This document shows, piece by piece, positions 25,336 to 34,055 of a DNA stretch of 64,000 bases (the stretch's first letter is position 1; each line of letters begins with the position of its first letter). The notes under the pieces are model-generated. The model was not told the origin of the DNA, did no database searches, and saw only the letters and a program-made list of their open reading frames with translations. The translations under genes were made by a program, and so were the position numbers. Source of the DNA: an uncultured Coriobacteriales bacterium (GTDB lineage Bacteria > Actinomycetota > Coriobacteriia > Coriobacteriales > UMGS124); contig CABQHM010000007.1 in NCBI GenBank assembly GCA_902464015.1, positions 1-64,000 of the forward strand, in the 5' to 3' direction.

Positions 25336-25764
25336 TTAGGCCTCGACGGCGACGAGCACGTCGGTGCTCTTCACGAAGGCGACGGCGGGCTTGCCGACCT
25401 CGAGGCCGAGCTCCTCGATGGCGGCGTTGGTGATGGAGCCGGAGACGGTCAGGCCGTACTCGGTGGTGATGGTCACATGGCCGTTGACGGCGCCCTTCTG
25501 GACCTTGGTGACCTCGCCGCAGAACTGGTTGCGGGCAGAGATCTGCAGGTGCTGGCCGGCCTCGGCGAACATGACGTTGGTGGCCTTGACCACGGCGATG
25601 GCAGGCTTGCCGGCCTCGAGGCCCAGATCCTCGACGGCCTCGCAGGTGATGTCGGCCTTGATGTTCTTGCCGGGGGCAACCTCGATGGCGACGACGGCGT
25701 TGACGGCACCCTTCTCGACGGAGACGACGGTGCCGGCGAACTGGTTGCGAGCGGAGATCTTCAT
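25336..25764 (-). CDS. mop: Molybdenum-pterin binding protein, two Mop/TOBE domains
   Basis: A 142-residue di-domain molbindin. Each half begins with the Mop signature: MKISARNQFAGTVVSVEKGA at residues 1-20 and LQISARNQFCGEVTKVQKGA in the second half. Such proteins bind molybdate or tungstate and buffer it in the cytoplasm, in keeping with the molybdoenzyme operon in this window. ATG 25764 follows GAAAGGAAG; the longer open frame has no upstream support. Regulation may involve the phased GTACCAA repeats at 25888-25904. Confidence 0.92.
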   Translation of the reverse strand: MKISARNQFAGTVVSVEKGAVNAVVAIEVAPGKNIKADITCEAVEDLGLEAGKPAIAVVKATNVMFAEAGQHLQISARNQFCGEVTKVQKGAVNGHVTITTEYGLTVSGSITNAAIEELGLEVGKPAVAFVKSTDVLVAVEA

Positions 25765-25887
25765 GATGTGCTTCCTTTCGATGGTTGAGGGCGGCCGGTC
25801 TTTCGCATGCCGCTCCTGGTTGACGAGATGAACTATAGGCCACGCTTTGCACCGTAAAGCATCTCGTGACGGTATCCGAGGGCCGCC

Positions 25888-25904
25888 GTACCAACGTGTA
25901 CCAA
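25888..25904. promoter_or_regulatory. Phased GTACCAA direct repeats upstream of mop
   Basis: GTACCAA occurs at 25888-25894 and 25898-25904, exactly one helical turn apart, with a looser CAACCAA at 25909-25915. The 17-base block matches 15 of 17 bases with 63705-63721 upstream of the helix-turn-helix gene at the right edge. Probable binding site of a molybdenum-linked regulator. Confidence 0.55.
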
Positions 25905-25986
25905 TCAACAACCAAGTGTGCCCCTCTGTTCTTAGTAGCCTGATTTCCCGATTGCCAATCTGGCAATGCCAGTCTGTCATTCTCTA

Positions 25987-26016
25987 TTGTGGTCTGTGCC
26001 TGCGGTTTTCTATGAT
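25987..26016 (+). promoter_or_regulatory. Candidate promoter for the secreted protein gene
   Basis: TTGTGG (25987-25992) and TATGAT (26011-26016) are 18 bp apart, 54 bp before the ATG at 26070. Confidence 0.45.
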
Positions 26017-26069
26017 GAAGGCGGTACAAAGCCCCGCGTGGGCGCGGGTTCAGCAGAAGGGGAGACATC

Positions 26070-27806
26070 ATGGGCAAGAACATGCGACTTTTTGGCACGC
26101 ACGGATACGGCACTGCGTTTGCTGGGACCTTGGCTGCCTTGGCGCTCGGCGGGACGTGTCTGATGGGAGGGCTTGCGGCAACGGCACAGGCCGACACGGC
26201 GGCCACGGGCTTGGGCGGCATCGCCGCAGCCCAGGGCGCAAGCTCGCCGCTTGTGGGTATCGGCGATGGCAAGGCTTCCCCCATCGCCTCCTTTGAGGAT
26301 GAGGACGTGCTGCTTGCCACTTACAGCAATGCGGCGCAAGGGTTCTCGCTGCTTGTAGACGCCGGCTCCTTCACGGTGACCGAGGGTCAGGGTGCGGGTG
26401 CGACGTTCGTCCTGAACACTGACGCGTCCTCCTACTTTGCCGTCTCCTACGTTGCCGACTGGGAAGGCACGCCCGATGTGGGCGAGTACCTGGAAGAACA
26501 GCTCTGGCACGGCCAGATGGAGCATGGCGACTCCTATGTGCAGGTGAGTGCTGATGGCGGCGAGGTGATTTACCTGGCTGGTGTGGGTGCCTATGCGTGC
26601 GCCTATGGGTACGTCGACTCCTCGACGGGCCAGAACATGACTGTCATCCAGGCCATGGAGCCGCGCTCCGACGGCAGCGCCGTGTATTGGACGCTGTGCA
26701 CGAGCGACGAGTCTGCTGAGCAGGTCGCCACGGCGCTCGTCTGGGCCTCGGCCACCTTCCGCGTGGGTGCGGACGCCTATGCGGGCAGTAACATGTGGTG
26801 TGAGCCTTCCGATTTGGCGCAGAGGCCTTCGGGAAGCACATACTCGCTGGTAGATGATGCGGCCAACACCGCCGCTGCGCCTGCGCCTGCAACTTCGGCC
26901 GACACGGCGGCTCCCACGCCTGCCCAGCCCGCGGCAACTCCCTCCCCTGCTCAGCCTGCGCCCACCCAGACGTCCGCAACGGCTGGAACCTACCAGCTCG
27001 TGGACTACGACGGCGGGTACTTCACTGTCGCGCTGCCTCAGGGCTGGTCCATCCAAACGGCGGGAGAGGGCGCTGGCTTCACCTTTGAGGCGTTTGACCC
27101 GGCCAACCCCGCCGTGCGCATAGTCTACTACGGTGAGCTGGCCTTTAACCTCAACGAGCAGATGCGCGAGCTGTTTGCCCTCTCCTCTTCTACCGGCGAC
27201 GCGACGCTCGACCAGCTGTACACGCTGTACGCCAACCTTCCCGTGCTCGACCCCTGCACGGTCGCCAATGCCGTGAGCCTGCTGCCCGCTTATACGCAGC
27301 TTACGCTCGACATGGGCGGCGTCGACGACGGCACGGGCCTCATGGTCTCCTCGGCCCAGGTCACCTCGAGCGTGCCGGTTTCGTATTACTCGGCCTTCCC
27401 GGGCATGGCGGGCTATGTGCGCGACGACGCCCTGGTGAGCGCCGAGCTCACGCTGCTCGATGGCACGGCCTGCAGGGCGGACTTCCTGGGTAGTGCGATT
27501 GCCCTGGGATATGAGGGCGGATATGGCAGTGCGTGCATCATGGGCATGTGGGGCATCATTGCGCCTGCTGACATATACGATGACGTCGTGGCTCAGCTCG
27601 CTCCTTGTGTGGGCACCCTGACCTTCTCGGATGAGTACGTTGCCCAGTGCAACGCTGCAAACGACGCTCTCGCGGCTGCCGCCCTCGACCGCTCGGCTGC
27701 CAACAACGCCGTGATGGACCAGGCGCTGCAGGACTTTGACGACTACATCATGGACCGCGACCGCTTCACGTTCTCCGACGGTTCCCAGCTTGTCATTCAG
27801 CATTAG
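26070..27806 (+). CDS. Secreted protein with two related domains and a Pro/Ala linker
   Basis: I do not recognise the family. The 578-residue product has a signal peptide ending AQA-DT near residue 42. Two domains resemble one another: residues about 85-250 (FSLLVDAGSFTVTEGQGAG...) and 310-520 (YQLVDYDGGYFTVALPQGWS...), both beta-rich. Between them lies a Pro/Ala/Thr-rich linker typical of wall-exposed proteins. No sortase motif or C-terminal anchor is present. ATG 26070 follows AGAAGGGGAG. A terminator follows, then a second exported protein gene. Confidence 0.75.
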   Translation: MGKNMRLFGTHGYGTAFAGTLAALALGGTCLMGGLAATAQADTAATGLGGIAAAQGASSPLVGIGDGKASPIASFEDEDVLLATYSNAAQGFSLLVDAGSFTVTEGQGAGATFVLNTDASSYFAVSYVADWEGTPDVGEYLEEQLWHGQMEHGDSYVQVSADGGEVIYLAGVGAYACAYGYVDSSTGQNMTVIQAMEPRSDGSAVYWTLCTSDESAEQVATALVWASATFRVGADAYAGSNMWCEPSDLAQRPSGSTYSLVDDAANTAAAPAPATSADTAAPTPAQPAATPSPAQPAPTQTSATAGTYQLVDYDGGYFTVALPQGWSIQTAGEGAGFTFEAFDPANPAVRIVYYGELAFNLNEQMRELFALSSSTGDATLDQLYTLYANLPVLDPCTVANAVSLLPAYTQLTLDMGGVDDGTGLMVSSAQVTSSVPVSYYSAFPGMAGYVRDDALVSAELTLLDGTACRADFLGSAIALGYEGGYGSACIMGMWGIIAPADIYDDVVAQLAPCVGTLTFSDEYVAQCNAANDALAAAALDRSAANNAVMDQALQDFDDYIMDRDRFTFSDGSQLVIQH

Positions 27807-27832
27807 ACGTTTGTCGCATTGAAAGCAGTCGG

Positions 27833-27879
27833 CGGGGGCGTGGGGCGCGATGCGGCCTTGGCGCCCCCGCTGGCTTTTC
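27833..27879 (+). terminator. Terminator after the secreted protein gene
   Basis: GCGGGGGCG and CGCCCCCGC arms with a 21-nt loop, followed by TGGCTTTT. Confidence 0.65.
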
Positions 27880-27994
27880 TGCCTGCTAGTATAGATGCGG
27901 GGACCGCGCTCGGGGCTTCTGGCCTTTTGGGCGTGAGGCACGCCATTCCACAAGTGAAGCCACACAAGGGGTCGATGAGCCAAGGGAGTCAGCC

Positions 27995-29773
27995 ATGAAA
28001 CCAACCGATGCCAACCATGCCTGCACGCGACGCACGTTTGCCCTGGCAGGATTTGCCCTTGCCGCGTCTGCGCCCGTGCGAGCGGCCCATGCCGTGGGTC
28101 TGTTGCCCGGAGCTATGCCGCTGTCCGACACGGATGACGCCGCCTCGACTCAGGCGGGTCCCTTTGACGACCTTCCCACAGACCCGCTCGAGCGCCTCTC
28201 GGCTCTGTGCGCGTTGTTCCAAGCTCAGGTTGAGGATTTCGCCGCCGTGTACACGTCTTCGGTTGAGAACGGCGATGCCGCCTATGCCCAGCCCATGCTC
28301 GACCTCGTGGACCTGTGCGATGCGGGCTACGAGGAACTTGGGGCAATCTATGACGCGCTCGCTTCCCAAGAGGCCAGCCCGGAGGCCGGCCTCGGCATGG
28401 ATGTGTGCGTGATTGTGGCGCGCACCCTCGCGTTTTACTCCGGCTACTACCATTCGAGCGATCCCCTCATGGAGATGCAGGTCCAGGCGGCGCAGGGTGC
28501 CTACGCCGACAACCTCGAGCTTCTCGATGCGATGTACGGCGCGCTCGGCCAGGTGCGCGACAACTACAGGATGCTCGACCTTCCTGCCTACATGAGCGAC
28601 CTGTGGCCTCATTACATCAAGCAAATCGCGGCTTACCAGGAAAAACTCTACGCCGACTATATCTCGCTTGTGAGCAACGACGTCCTCATGGCCTACTCGG
28701 CCTCGTGGCTTTTGATGCGCCAGCCCTACATCATGCTGCATTACGAACAGCTCATGTATGCCCTCATGCGCGCCCAGTTCCAAAACGCCGCCGACGCGCT
28801 CGCCGCGGGTTCTGGTGCGGGCACCCGCGTCATAGTGGAGCACGCGCTGAACGATGAGATCTACCCCAACCTCTATCCCTCGTCGGATTCGGTGGCCAAC
28901 GTTGCGATTTTCACCGAAGGCGGCGAGTGCGACGTGCTCATTGAAGTGCAGGTGGACGGGTTCTCCCAGCTCTACCGCCAAAAGATAACCGCCACGCCCG
29001 AAATCACGTACTTCATGATTAAGCCGCCGGTGGCAAGCGACGCGGGCAACTTGACGAGTGAGCGCGACACTCAGCTCACGCTCACGGTGACCGACCTGGG
29101 TTCCAACGGGCTCATCGCCCAGGAAACGCAGACAGTCACGCTGCACAGCCTGTACGACTTCACGCTTGAGAGCAACGAGTTCGGCATCGTCGAACCGTAC
29201 AACGTGCTTGCCTGGATGCGCCCCGACGCGCAAGAAGTGCTGGACATCCGCCGTGTCGCAATCGATTGGCTTGAGGCCAACATGGGCGCCGACTACAACA
29301 CGCTGCCTGGCTACCAGCTGGGATATCCCGGGGAGGACGAGGCGAAGACGGTCCTCATTCAGGCCGTTGCCATTCAGGGCGCAATCTCCGACATGGGTGT
29401 GCGCTACAACATGGGGCCGTACTCGTTTGGCGCGATGCAGCGCGTGCTTACCCCCGACGCCGTGGTGCGTTCCAAGTCGGGCATCTGCATCGAGACCGCG
29501 CTGCTCGTGGCGTCGTGCCTGCAATCGGCCGACATGCATGCCATGGTGCTCATCCTTCCTGGCCATGCCCAGGTTGCCCTGGAGACCTGGGAGGGGAGCG
29601 GTCAGTACATCCTGCTTGAGACCACGACCCTGCCCTTCACGGGGTCCGATGTCTCCTCCTACATTTCGACTCCGACCAACGACGAGTGGATTTCCTACCT
29701 GAGCGACGACGGCACCTACGTCATCGACTGCAACCTCGCCTCCACCCTGGGCATCCGAGGCCTGGCTGTGTAG
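27995..29773 (+). CDS. Tat-exported transglutaminase-like protein
   Basis: A 592-residue exported protein. CTRRTFALAGFALAAS near the N-terminus is a Tat-type signal, ending around AHA-V. The C-terminal part carries a transglutaminase-like papain-fold core: cysteine in SKSGICIETALLVASCLQ, histidine in LPGHAQVALETW, and an acidic residue in ILLETTTLPF. The middle has a beta-sandwich-like stretch (VANVAIFTEGGECDVLIEVQ). Substrate unknown; proteins of this type often cleave or cross-link surface peptides. ATG follows AAGGGAG. It is downstream of another exported protein with a terminator between, so co-regulation is not assured. Confidence 0.72.
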   Translation: MKPTDANHACTRRTFALAGFALAASAPVRAAHAVGLLPGAMPLSDTDDAASTQAGPFDDLPTDPLERLSALCALFQAQVEDFAAVYTSSVENGDAAYAQPMLDLVDLCDAGYEELGAIYDALASQEASPEAGLGMDVCVIVARTLAFYSGYYHSSDPLMEMQVQAAQGAYADNLELLDAMYGALGQVRDNYRMLDLPAYMSDLWPHYIKQIAAYQEKLYADYISLVSNDVLMAYSASWLLMRQPYIMLHYEQLMYALMRAQFQNAADALAAGSGAGTRVIVEHALNDEIYPNLYPSSDSVANVAIFTEGGECDVLIEVQVDGFSQLYRQKITATPEITYFMIKPPVASDAGNLTSERDTQLTLTVTDLGSNGLIAQETQTVTLHSLYDFTLESNEFGIVEPYNVLAWMRPDAQEVLDIRRVAIDWLEANMGADYNTLPGYQLGYPGEDEAKTVLIQAVAIQGAISDMGVRYNMGPYSFGAMQRVLTPDAVVRSKSGICIETALLVASCLQSADMHAMVLILPGHAQVALETWEGSGQYILLETTTLPFTGSDVSSYISTPTNDEWISYLSDDGTYVIDCNLASTLGIRGLAV

Positions 29774-29830
29774 GGGAGGGTGTGCGGAGCTCTAATTAAA
29801 GGCAATGGATTGGTCGGAAGACCAGCTTTG

Positions 29831-29880
29831 GCCCTGGTTGTGGTTGATGGGGTAACCATCGCCCGCAACCAGGGCTTTCG
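29831..29880 (+). terminator. Nested-hairpin terminator between convergent genes
   Basis: GCCCTGGTTG (29831-29840) pairs with CAACCAGGGC (29866-29875) and encloses a second hairpin GATGGGGTAACCATC; the tail is TTTCG, so termination strength is uncertain. Confidence 0.5.
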
Positions 29881-29882
29881 TT

Positions 29883-31358
29883 TCACCTTGTCGTTCTGGT
29901 TGGGTCTGTCGCTGTGGGGGCGGTCATACCGAGCAGCTCGTTCAATTCACAGCGTCCGCTCGCGCCTGTCTTCTCATAGATATGACTGACGTGGGCCTTG
30001 GCCGTGCCTTCGGCTATCCCCAGCTCGCAGGCAATCTCATGCGCGGTTTTTTCTTTGGCGAGCAGGCGCAGTACCTCGTCTTCACGAGGGCTGAGGCGTG
30101 ACGCGCGGCTCACTTCGTCGCAGTGCGCGGAGACAAGCTCCTCGCGGCGGCTCTGCTCTCCCAGGCTGCCGGCGTCGAGCAGGGAGACGCCCCACTTGGT
30201 GGTGAGCTCACGTTCGGAGAACAGCAGGAACGTGGCGACGGTGATGGCACCGACGACGGCCAGGCTCAAGACGATGGTCTGCGTCTCACTCGACAAGGAG
30301 CTGGCCTGCAGCCCACTTGCCAGCGTGTCTCCCGCGATAATGAAGACCTGCATCGCGTTCTTGATGCCAAACAAGGCAACGACGACGATGCCCATGCGCT
30401 TGACGATGTCGTACAGCAGCAGGGCAAAGAATGTGTTTGCGAGAACATAGCTCGTTGAGACAAAGAAGTTCGAGGCAGCCGGACCCACAATGCCCTCGGC
30501 GGGGATAAGCAAGAATCCGCAGATCATAAGGGGTATGGGCGAGCGGTAGAGCAAGCTCAGGCTGAACTTATCGGCAAAGAAGCGCGCGCCTACAAAAAGG
30601 AAGGCCATGACGATAACCGTGGCTATGTTGGTGGAGATATTTCCTGACGCCGTAAGCGTTTCCTGGCGAATGCCGTACGCAAAGGAGTACACGCCCAGGA
30701 GCAACACGATTTTCCAGGGAAACGCGAACCGCACATCGGTGCGCTGAGGACGTGCGGTGGCTGGTGCGCTGTGCCACGCGCGGTTGATGCTGTGAATGGC
30801 AATGAAGGGCAGCGCCACGATGACGATGCCCATGCGCAGAGGGTCAAGCCCGCGGCAGAAGAACAAGATGATGAGGGCCAATATTTGCGCGGCTGCGAGC
30901 TGCATCACGATGCGTCGCATGCTGAGGGTGCTCAGCACCTCTGACCAGAGCAGAAGCAGCAACGCAAAGCCTGCTCCGGCTAAAACGGCCCCCACCGACG
31001 TCAACACGCCAATGATGTGCGGATCCGCTGTCGAATCGAAGCCCATGCTCATGACGCAGATGCAGCATGCCGAGGCGGCAAGCATGCAGGTGAGTGCGGC
31101 ACCGCGTGCCCAACGCTTTTCGCACAGCGGCGCTACGGTGTGGGCTGTGATGACGACGATGACGCTTATTGCGCAATACACGAGGTCAAACAGGGTGTAG
31201 TGCAACGGTGTAAGACCAGGCAGAGCCACGTTGGGAGAGGCGTAGGTCAGCGTGAGCCAGGCGCGACCGAATGCGAGGGCGAGAAACCACGGCAAAATGT
31301 CTAGAGTGCTTGGCTCGTCGGTCTTTATTTGGTTGTGCTTGGCGGCGATGTCGGCCAC
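29883..31358 (-). CDS. LuxR-family regulator with N-terminal multi-pass membrane domain
   Basis: About 491 residues with a polytopic N-terminal domain and a LuxR helix-turn-helix at the end (LSPREDEVLRLLAKEKTAHE then IACELGIAEGTAKAHVSHIY). The start is GTG at 31356-31358, chosen because AAAGGGGA stands 8 bases upstream; an upstream TTG lacks a ribosome binding site. It follows the flavoprotein at 31491-33128 on the same strand after 132 bp, continuing the local rule of one membrane-LuxR per exported reductase. It probably controls that gene in response to an unknown ligand. Confidence 0.83.
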   Translation of the reverse strand: MADIAAKHNQIKTDEPSTLDILPWFLALAFGRAWLTLTYASPNVALPGLTPLHYTLFDLVYCAISVIVVITAHTVAPLCEKRWARGAALTCMLAASACCICVMSMGFDSTADPHIIGVLTSVGAVLAGAGFALLLLLWSEVLSTLSMRRIVMQLAAAQILALIILFFCRGLDPLRMGIVIVALPFIAIHSINRAWHSAPATARPQRTDVRFAFPWKIVLLLGVYSFAYGIRQETLTASGNISTNIATVIVMAFLFVGARFFADKFSLSLLYRSPIPLMICGFLLIPAEGIVGPAASNFFVSTSYVLANTFFALLLYDIVKRMGIVVVALFGIKNAMQVFIIAGDTLASGLQASSLSSETQTIVLSLAVVGAITVATFLLFSERELTTKWGVSLLDAGSLGEQSRREELVSAHCDEVSRASRLSPREDEVLRLLAKEKTAHEIACELGIAEGTAKAHVSHIYEKTGASGRCELNELLGMTAPTATDPTRTTR

Positions 31359-31383
31359 GGCGATGTTCCCCTTTGCACGCGAC

Positions 31384-31428
31384 AAGCCCCGGCCGCCTCA
31401 GGATTGCTCGAGAGACGGTCGGGGCTTT
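31384..31428. terminator. Hairpin between flavoprotein and LuxR genes
   Basis: AAGCCCCGGCC and GGTCGGGGCTT arms form a long stem in the 132-bp gap. Neither strand has a good T tract, so it may only partly terminate or may stabilise the mRNA end. Confidence 0.4.
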
Positions 31429-31490
31429 CGATGAGCGAATGCCGATGGGATTATAGGCGATGCTCTTGCGTGCTGTGTTGCTCGATGGGC

Positions 31491-33128
31491 TTACAGGTTC
31501 GCAGCGAACTTACCGGCGATGTAGCCCGTGGTGAGGGCGCGGCCGATGGACAGGCCGTGGATGTACATCGGGTAGTCGACGCCGCCGAAGAAGGGGCCCG
31601 ACACGTTGCCTGTGGCGAACAGGCCCTCGATGGGTTCGTCGTTGTCGTTGAGCACCTGGCAGTCGGTGTTGATGACCAGGCCGCCCAGGATGGCTGCCAC
31701 ACCGCCGTCGCCGCGACGGATGCCGTAGAAGGGAGGCGTGTCGATGGGCTTGAGGTAGGCGGCGTTCTTGCCGAAGTCATCGTCGGCGCCGGCGGCTACA
31801 AGCTCGTTGTAACGAGCGACGCTCTCGACGAGGCCGTCGACGTCGATCTGCCAGTCGATTTCCTTCTCCTTGCAGTAAGCGTTGATTGCCTCGCCGAGCT
31901 CCTCGATGGTGTTGCCGGAGACGAAGCGCTCCACGTTCAGGGTCGAGATGTCGTTGTTGAACGGATCGACCGCGACCATTTCCTCGCCCTGCTGCTGCCA
32001 GTTGGCGTCGCAGATCTGATAGAAGATGCCGGCCTTGATGTTGCCGCTCTTCTGCACGGCCTCATGCCAGTAGTTGCTGGTGTAGCCCATCGTAGGACCC
32101 TCGCACATGAAGCGCTTGCCGTCGGGGCCCGCTGCCATGAAGGGCACGTCGCAACGGCGGCCGCCGAGGCCCTCATGGACCATCTTGCAGTGGTTGATGT
32201 TCTCGATGTGGCCGCCGGCCCACACGCCCATGCGGTGGCCGTCACCGAACTTGTTGATGGCGCCGGTCTTCAGGCCCAGGCAGTCGGGCATGTAGTAGGC
32301 AACCATCTCGGGGTTGTTCATATAGCAGCCCGTAGCCAGGATGACGCCCTTGGAAGCCTTGAACAGGGTATACACGCCGTCGTCGGTCTCAGCGATGGCG
32401 CCGTCGACGCGGTCGCCGTCCTTGTGCAGCTGCACGGCGGGGGCGTTGTAGAAGAAAGAGACGCCGTCGGCCTCAAGCTGGGCGGAAACGGCGGAGGCAA
32501 CGCTGGCGTAGCCGCCGTCGAGCTCCTCGTAGTTGGCCAGGTGGAAGTAGATGGGATAGCCGTTGTATTCCACGGAGTAGTCGATGGGCGTGCCCTCGAC
32601 ACCACATGCGGTGACGTAGTCTTCGAAGGAGCGGACGGCCTCGCTGGAGTTGCGGGCCCAAGACTCGACGAGAGCGCGGTTGGCGCGGTGGTCGTTGGTC
32701 TGAATCACCATGGAGACGCAAGCCTCAATGGCGGCTTCGCTCGTCTTGTCCAAATCGATGCTGGCGGCCTCCATGCCCTGGGCCACCGCGGCACCCTCGC
32801 GGACGAGCACGGCTACGTTGGCGCCGGCGTCATGGGCGGCCTTGGCGGCGGCAAGACCGGCGTTGCCTGCGCCGACGACCACGACATCGAACTCCTGCGT
32901 GTCGGCGAAGTCCTCGATGGGCGCCGGCGGAACGAGGAAGTTGGGCGTGTTGTCGGGAAGGTTTGCGGTATCAAAGGAAGGCATGCTTGCGATGGGCGCG
33001 CCCTGCTTTTCTGCGGTGGCCTCGTCAGCGAGGGCCACGGAGCTGGCGGCTGCACCGGCGACGGCTGCGATGCCGGCGGCCTTGACGGCGCTCCTGCGGG
33101 AGATGGGAGTGGCGATGCGTGCGTTCAT
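31491..33128 (-). CDS. Tat-exported FAD-dependent oxidoreductase, copy 3
   Basis: A 545-residue FAD-binding-2 protein. The Tat signal is PISRRSAVKAAG (Arg11-Arg12) with cleavage near ALA-D (residue 34); GAGNAG at 86-91 binds FAD. The HxTMGG active-site signature of fumarate reductases is absent (the position reads GGVAAILGGLVIN), and the end reads VDYPMYIHGLSIGRALTTGY, much like copy 1. It is therefore a reductase or dehydrogenase of unknown substrate, closer to copy 1 than to copy 2. ATG 33128 follows AAAGGGGA at 8 bases. No FMN or haem domain. Confidence 0.85.
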   Translation of the reverse strand: MNARIATPISRRSAVKAAGIAAVAGAAASSVALADEATAEKQGAPIASMPSFDTANLPDNTPNFLVPPAPIEDFADTQEFDVVVVGAGNAGLAAAKAAHDAGANVAVLVREGAAVAQGMEAASIDLDKTSEAAIEACVSMVIQTNDHRANRALVESWARNSSEAVRSFEDYVTACGVEGTPIDYSVEYNGYPIYFHLANYEELDGGYASVASAVSAQLEADGVSFFYNAPAVQLHKDGDRVDGAIAETDDGVYTLFKASKGVILATGCYMNNPEMVAYYMPDCLGLKTGAINKFGDGHRMGVWAGGHIENINHCKMVHEGLGGRRCDVPFMAAGPDGKRFMCEGPTMGYTSNYWHEAVQKSGNIKAGIFYQICDANWQQQGEEMVAVDPFNNDISTLNVERFVSGNTIEELGEAINAYCKEKEIDWQIDVDGLVESVARYNELVAAGADDDFGKNAAYLKPIDTPPFYGIRRGDGGVAAILGGLVINTDCQVLNDNDEPIEGLFATGNVSGPFFGGVDYPMYIHGLSIGRALTTGYIAGKFAANL

Positions 33129-33380
33129 GTGCAAATCCCCTTTCGAATGGGTTGGCTGGCGGTGGTTGTCCGCACACCGCTTGACGCCATCCGACTCTAG
33201 GGGTTGCCTTGTACGACTGGGAATAATCTATGCCAGGGAATTTGGTTGAGGGGTATAAACCGAACCATAATCCCCCCAGCTCAAAGTGCGTTTTCTATCT
33301 GAATGATGCAGGCTGTTGATAATAGGTCGCCTCATGCCTGATTAAGTGGCGTTCTTGTCTCCCCCGGGTTTTAGTCGTCG
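33129..33380. other. Intergenic region upstream of flavoprotein copy 3
   Basis: About 250 bp without a convincing gene. It holds the leader of the flavoprotein and an AT-rich stretch with GGTATAAAC near 33250 that may contain its promoter on the minus strand. No repeats or RNA gene were seen. Confidence 0.4.
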
Positions 33381-33431
33381 AAAAAAGATGCCGCCCTTCT
33401 GTCTCTTGTATCTGAGAAACAGAAGGGCGGC
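33381..33431 (-). terminator. Terminator of the lipoprotein gene
   Basis: A perfect 13-bp stem (GCCGCCCTTCTGT with its complement) and 16-nt loop, followed on the minus strand by ATCTTTTTT. Confidence 0.85.
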
Positions 33432-33475
33432 GCTTGTTTGTTGGTGTCTCTTTGTATGGCGCCGATGCGATTGGC

Positions 33476-34045
33476 CTAGTCGCTCATTTCGGCGAGTAGC
33501 TTCCACAGGCCTCCCTTGTCGTCGAAGGTGCGGTAGGTGTCGCCGTCGCGCAGGTTGTGGGCGTTGAACTCCGCGGTGAGCGTTGAGCCGTCGTCGAGCG
33601 TGAAGACGAGCGTGTCGTCGTAGTCGCTTGAAATCATGTCTACGGCATCACCCGCTTCGCCCTTGAGGTATGCGTCATAGATCTTCTGGGCAAGGTCGGT
33701 GCTCTTCACGGTGTGGGTCTGCATTGTCTCGTGAGCCTCGATGTGCTCCAGGGCAACCGCCTTGGCTGCTTGGGCACTCTGCCCGGTTTGGTCGCCGCTG
33801 GTCTGGGTGCTCTTGTCGGCTTGGGTGCTCTGGGCGTTCGGGACGCCTTGATCGCTTTGGGTGTCCTGCCCTGCCTTGGTGTCTTGTTTGGCTTGCGTGC
33901 TCGAACTTGTCGCCTCCCCGCTGCCTCCCGCTTGCGTCTGGCCTGCGTTTTCCGGCGTGCAGCCAGCAAGGCAGCCGGCAAAGAGCAAGGCCGACACGCA
34001 AGCGCCAATCCCGAAGACATGCGTGCGCGCGTTGTTCCGTTTCAT
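33476..34045 (-). CDS. Small lipoprotein with a Gln/Thr/Ser-rich spacer
   Basis: A 189-residue product with a lipoprotein signal; LFAGC and the following LAGC both approximate a lipobox, the second fitting best. Residues about 30-95 are a low-complexity Gln/Thr/Ser/Asp spacer with many TQ and QST repeats, typical of a tether through the cell wall. The C-terminal ~85 residues (AQKIYDAYLKGEAGDAVDMI onward) form a small folded domain containing DDTLVFTLDDGSTLTAEF. I do not recognise the domain. It lies 10 bp downstream of the double-HTH regulator gene and may share its transcript. Confidence 0.75.
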   Translation of the reverse strand: MKRNNARTHVFGIGACVSALLFAGCLAGCTPENAGQTQAGGSGEATSSSTQAKQDTKAGQDTQSDQGVPNAQSTQADKSTQTSGDQTGQSAQAAKAVALEHIEAHETMQTHTVKSTDLAQKIYDAYLKGEAGDAVDMISSDYDDTLVFTLDDGSTLTAEFNAHNLRDGDTYRTFDDKGGLWKLLAEMSD

Positions 34046-34055
34046 CGTCTGCCTC

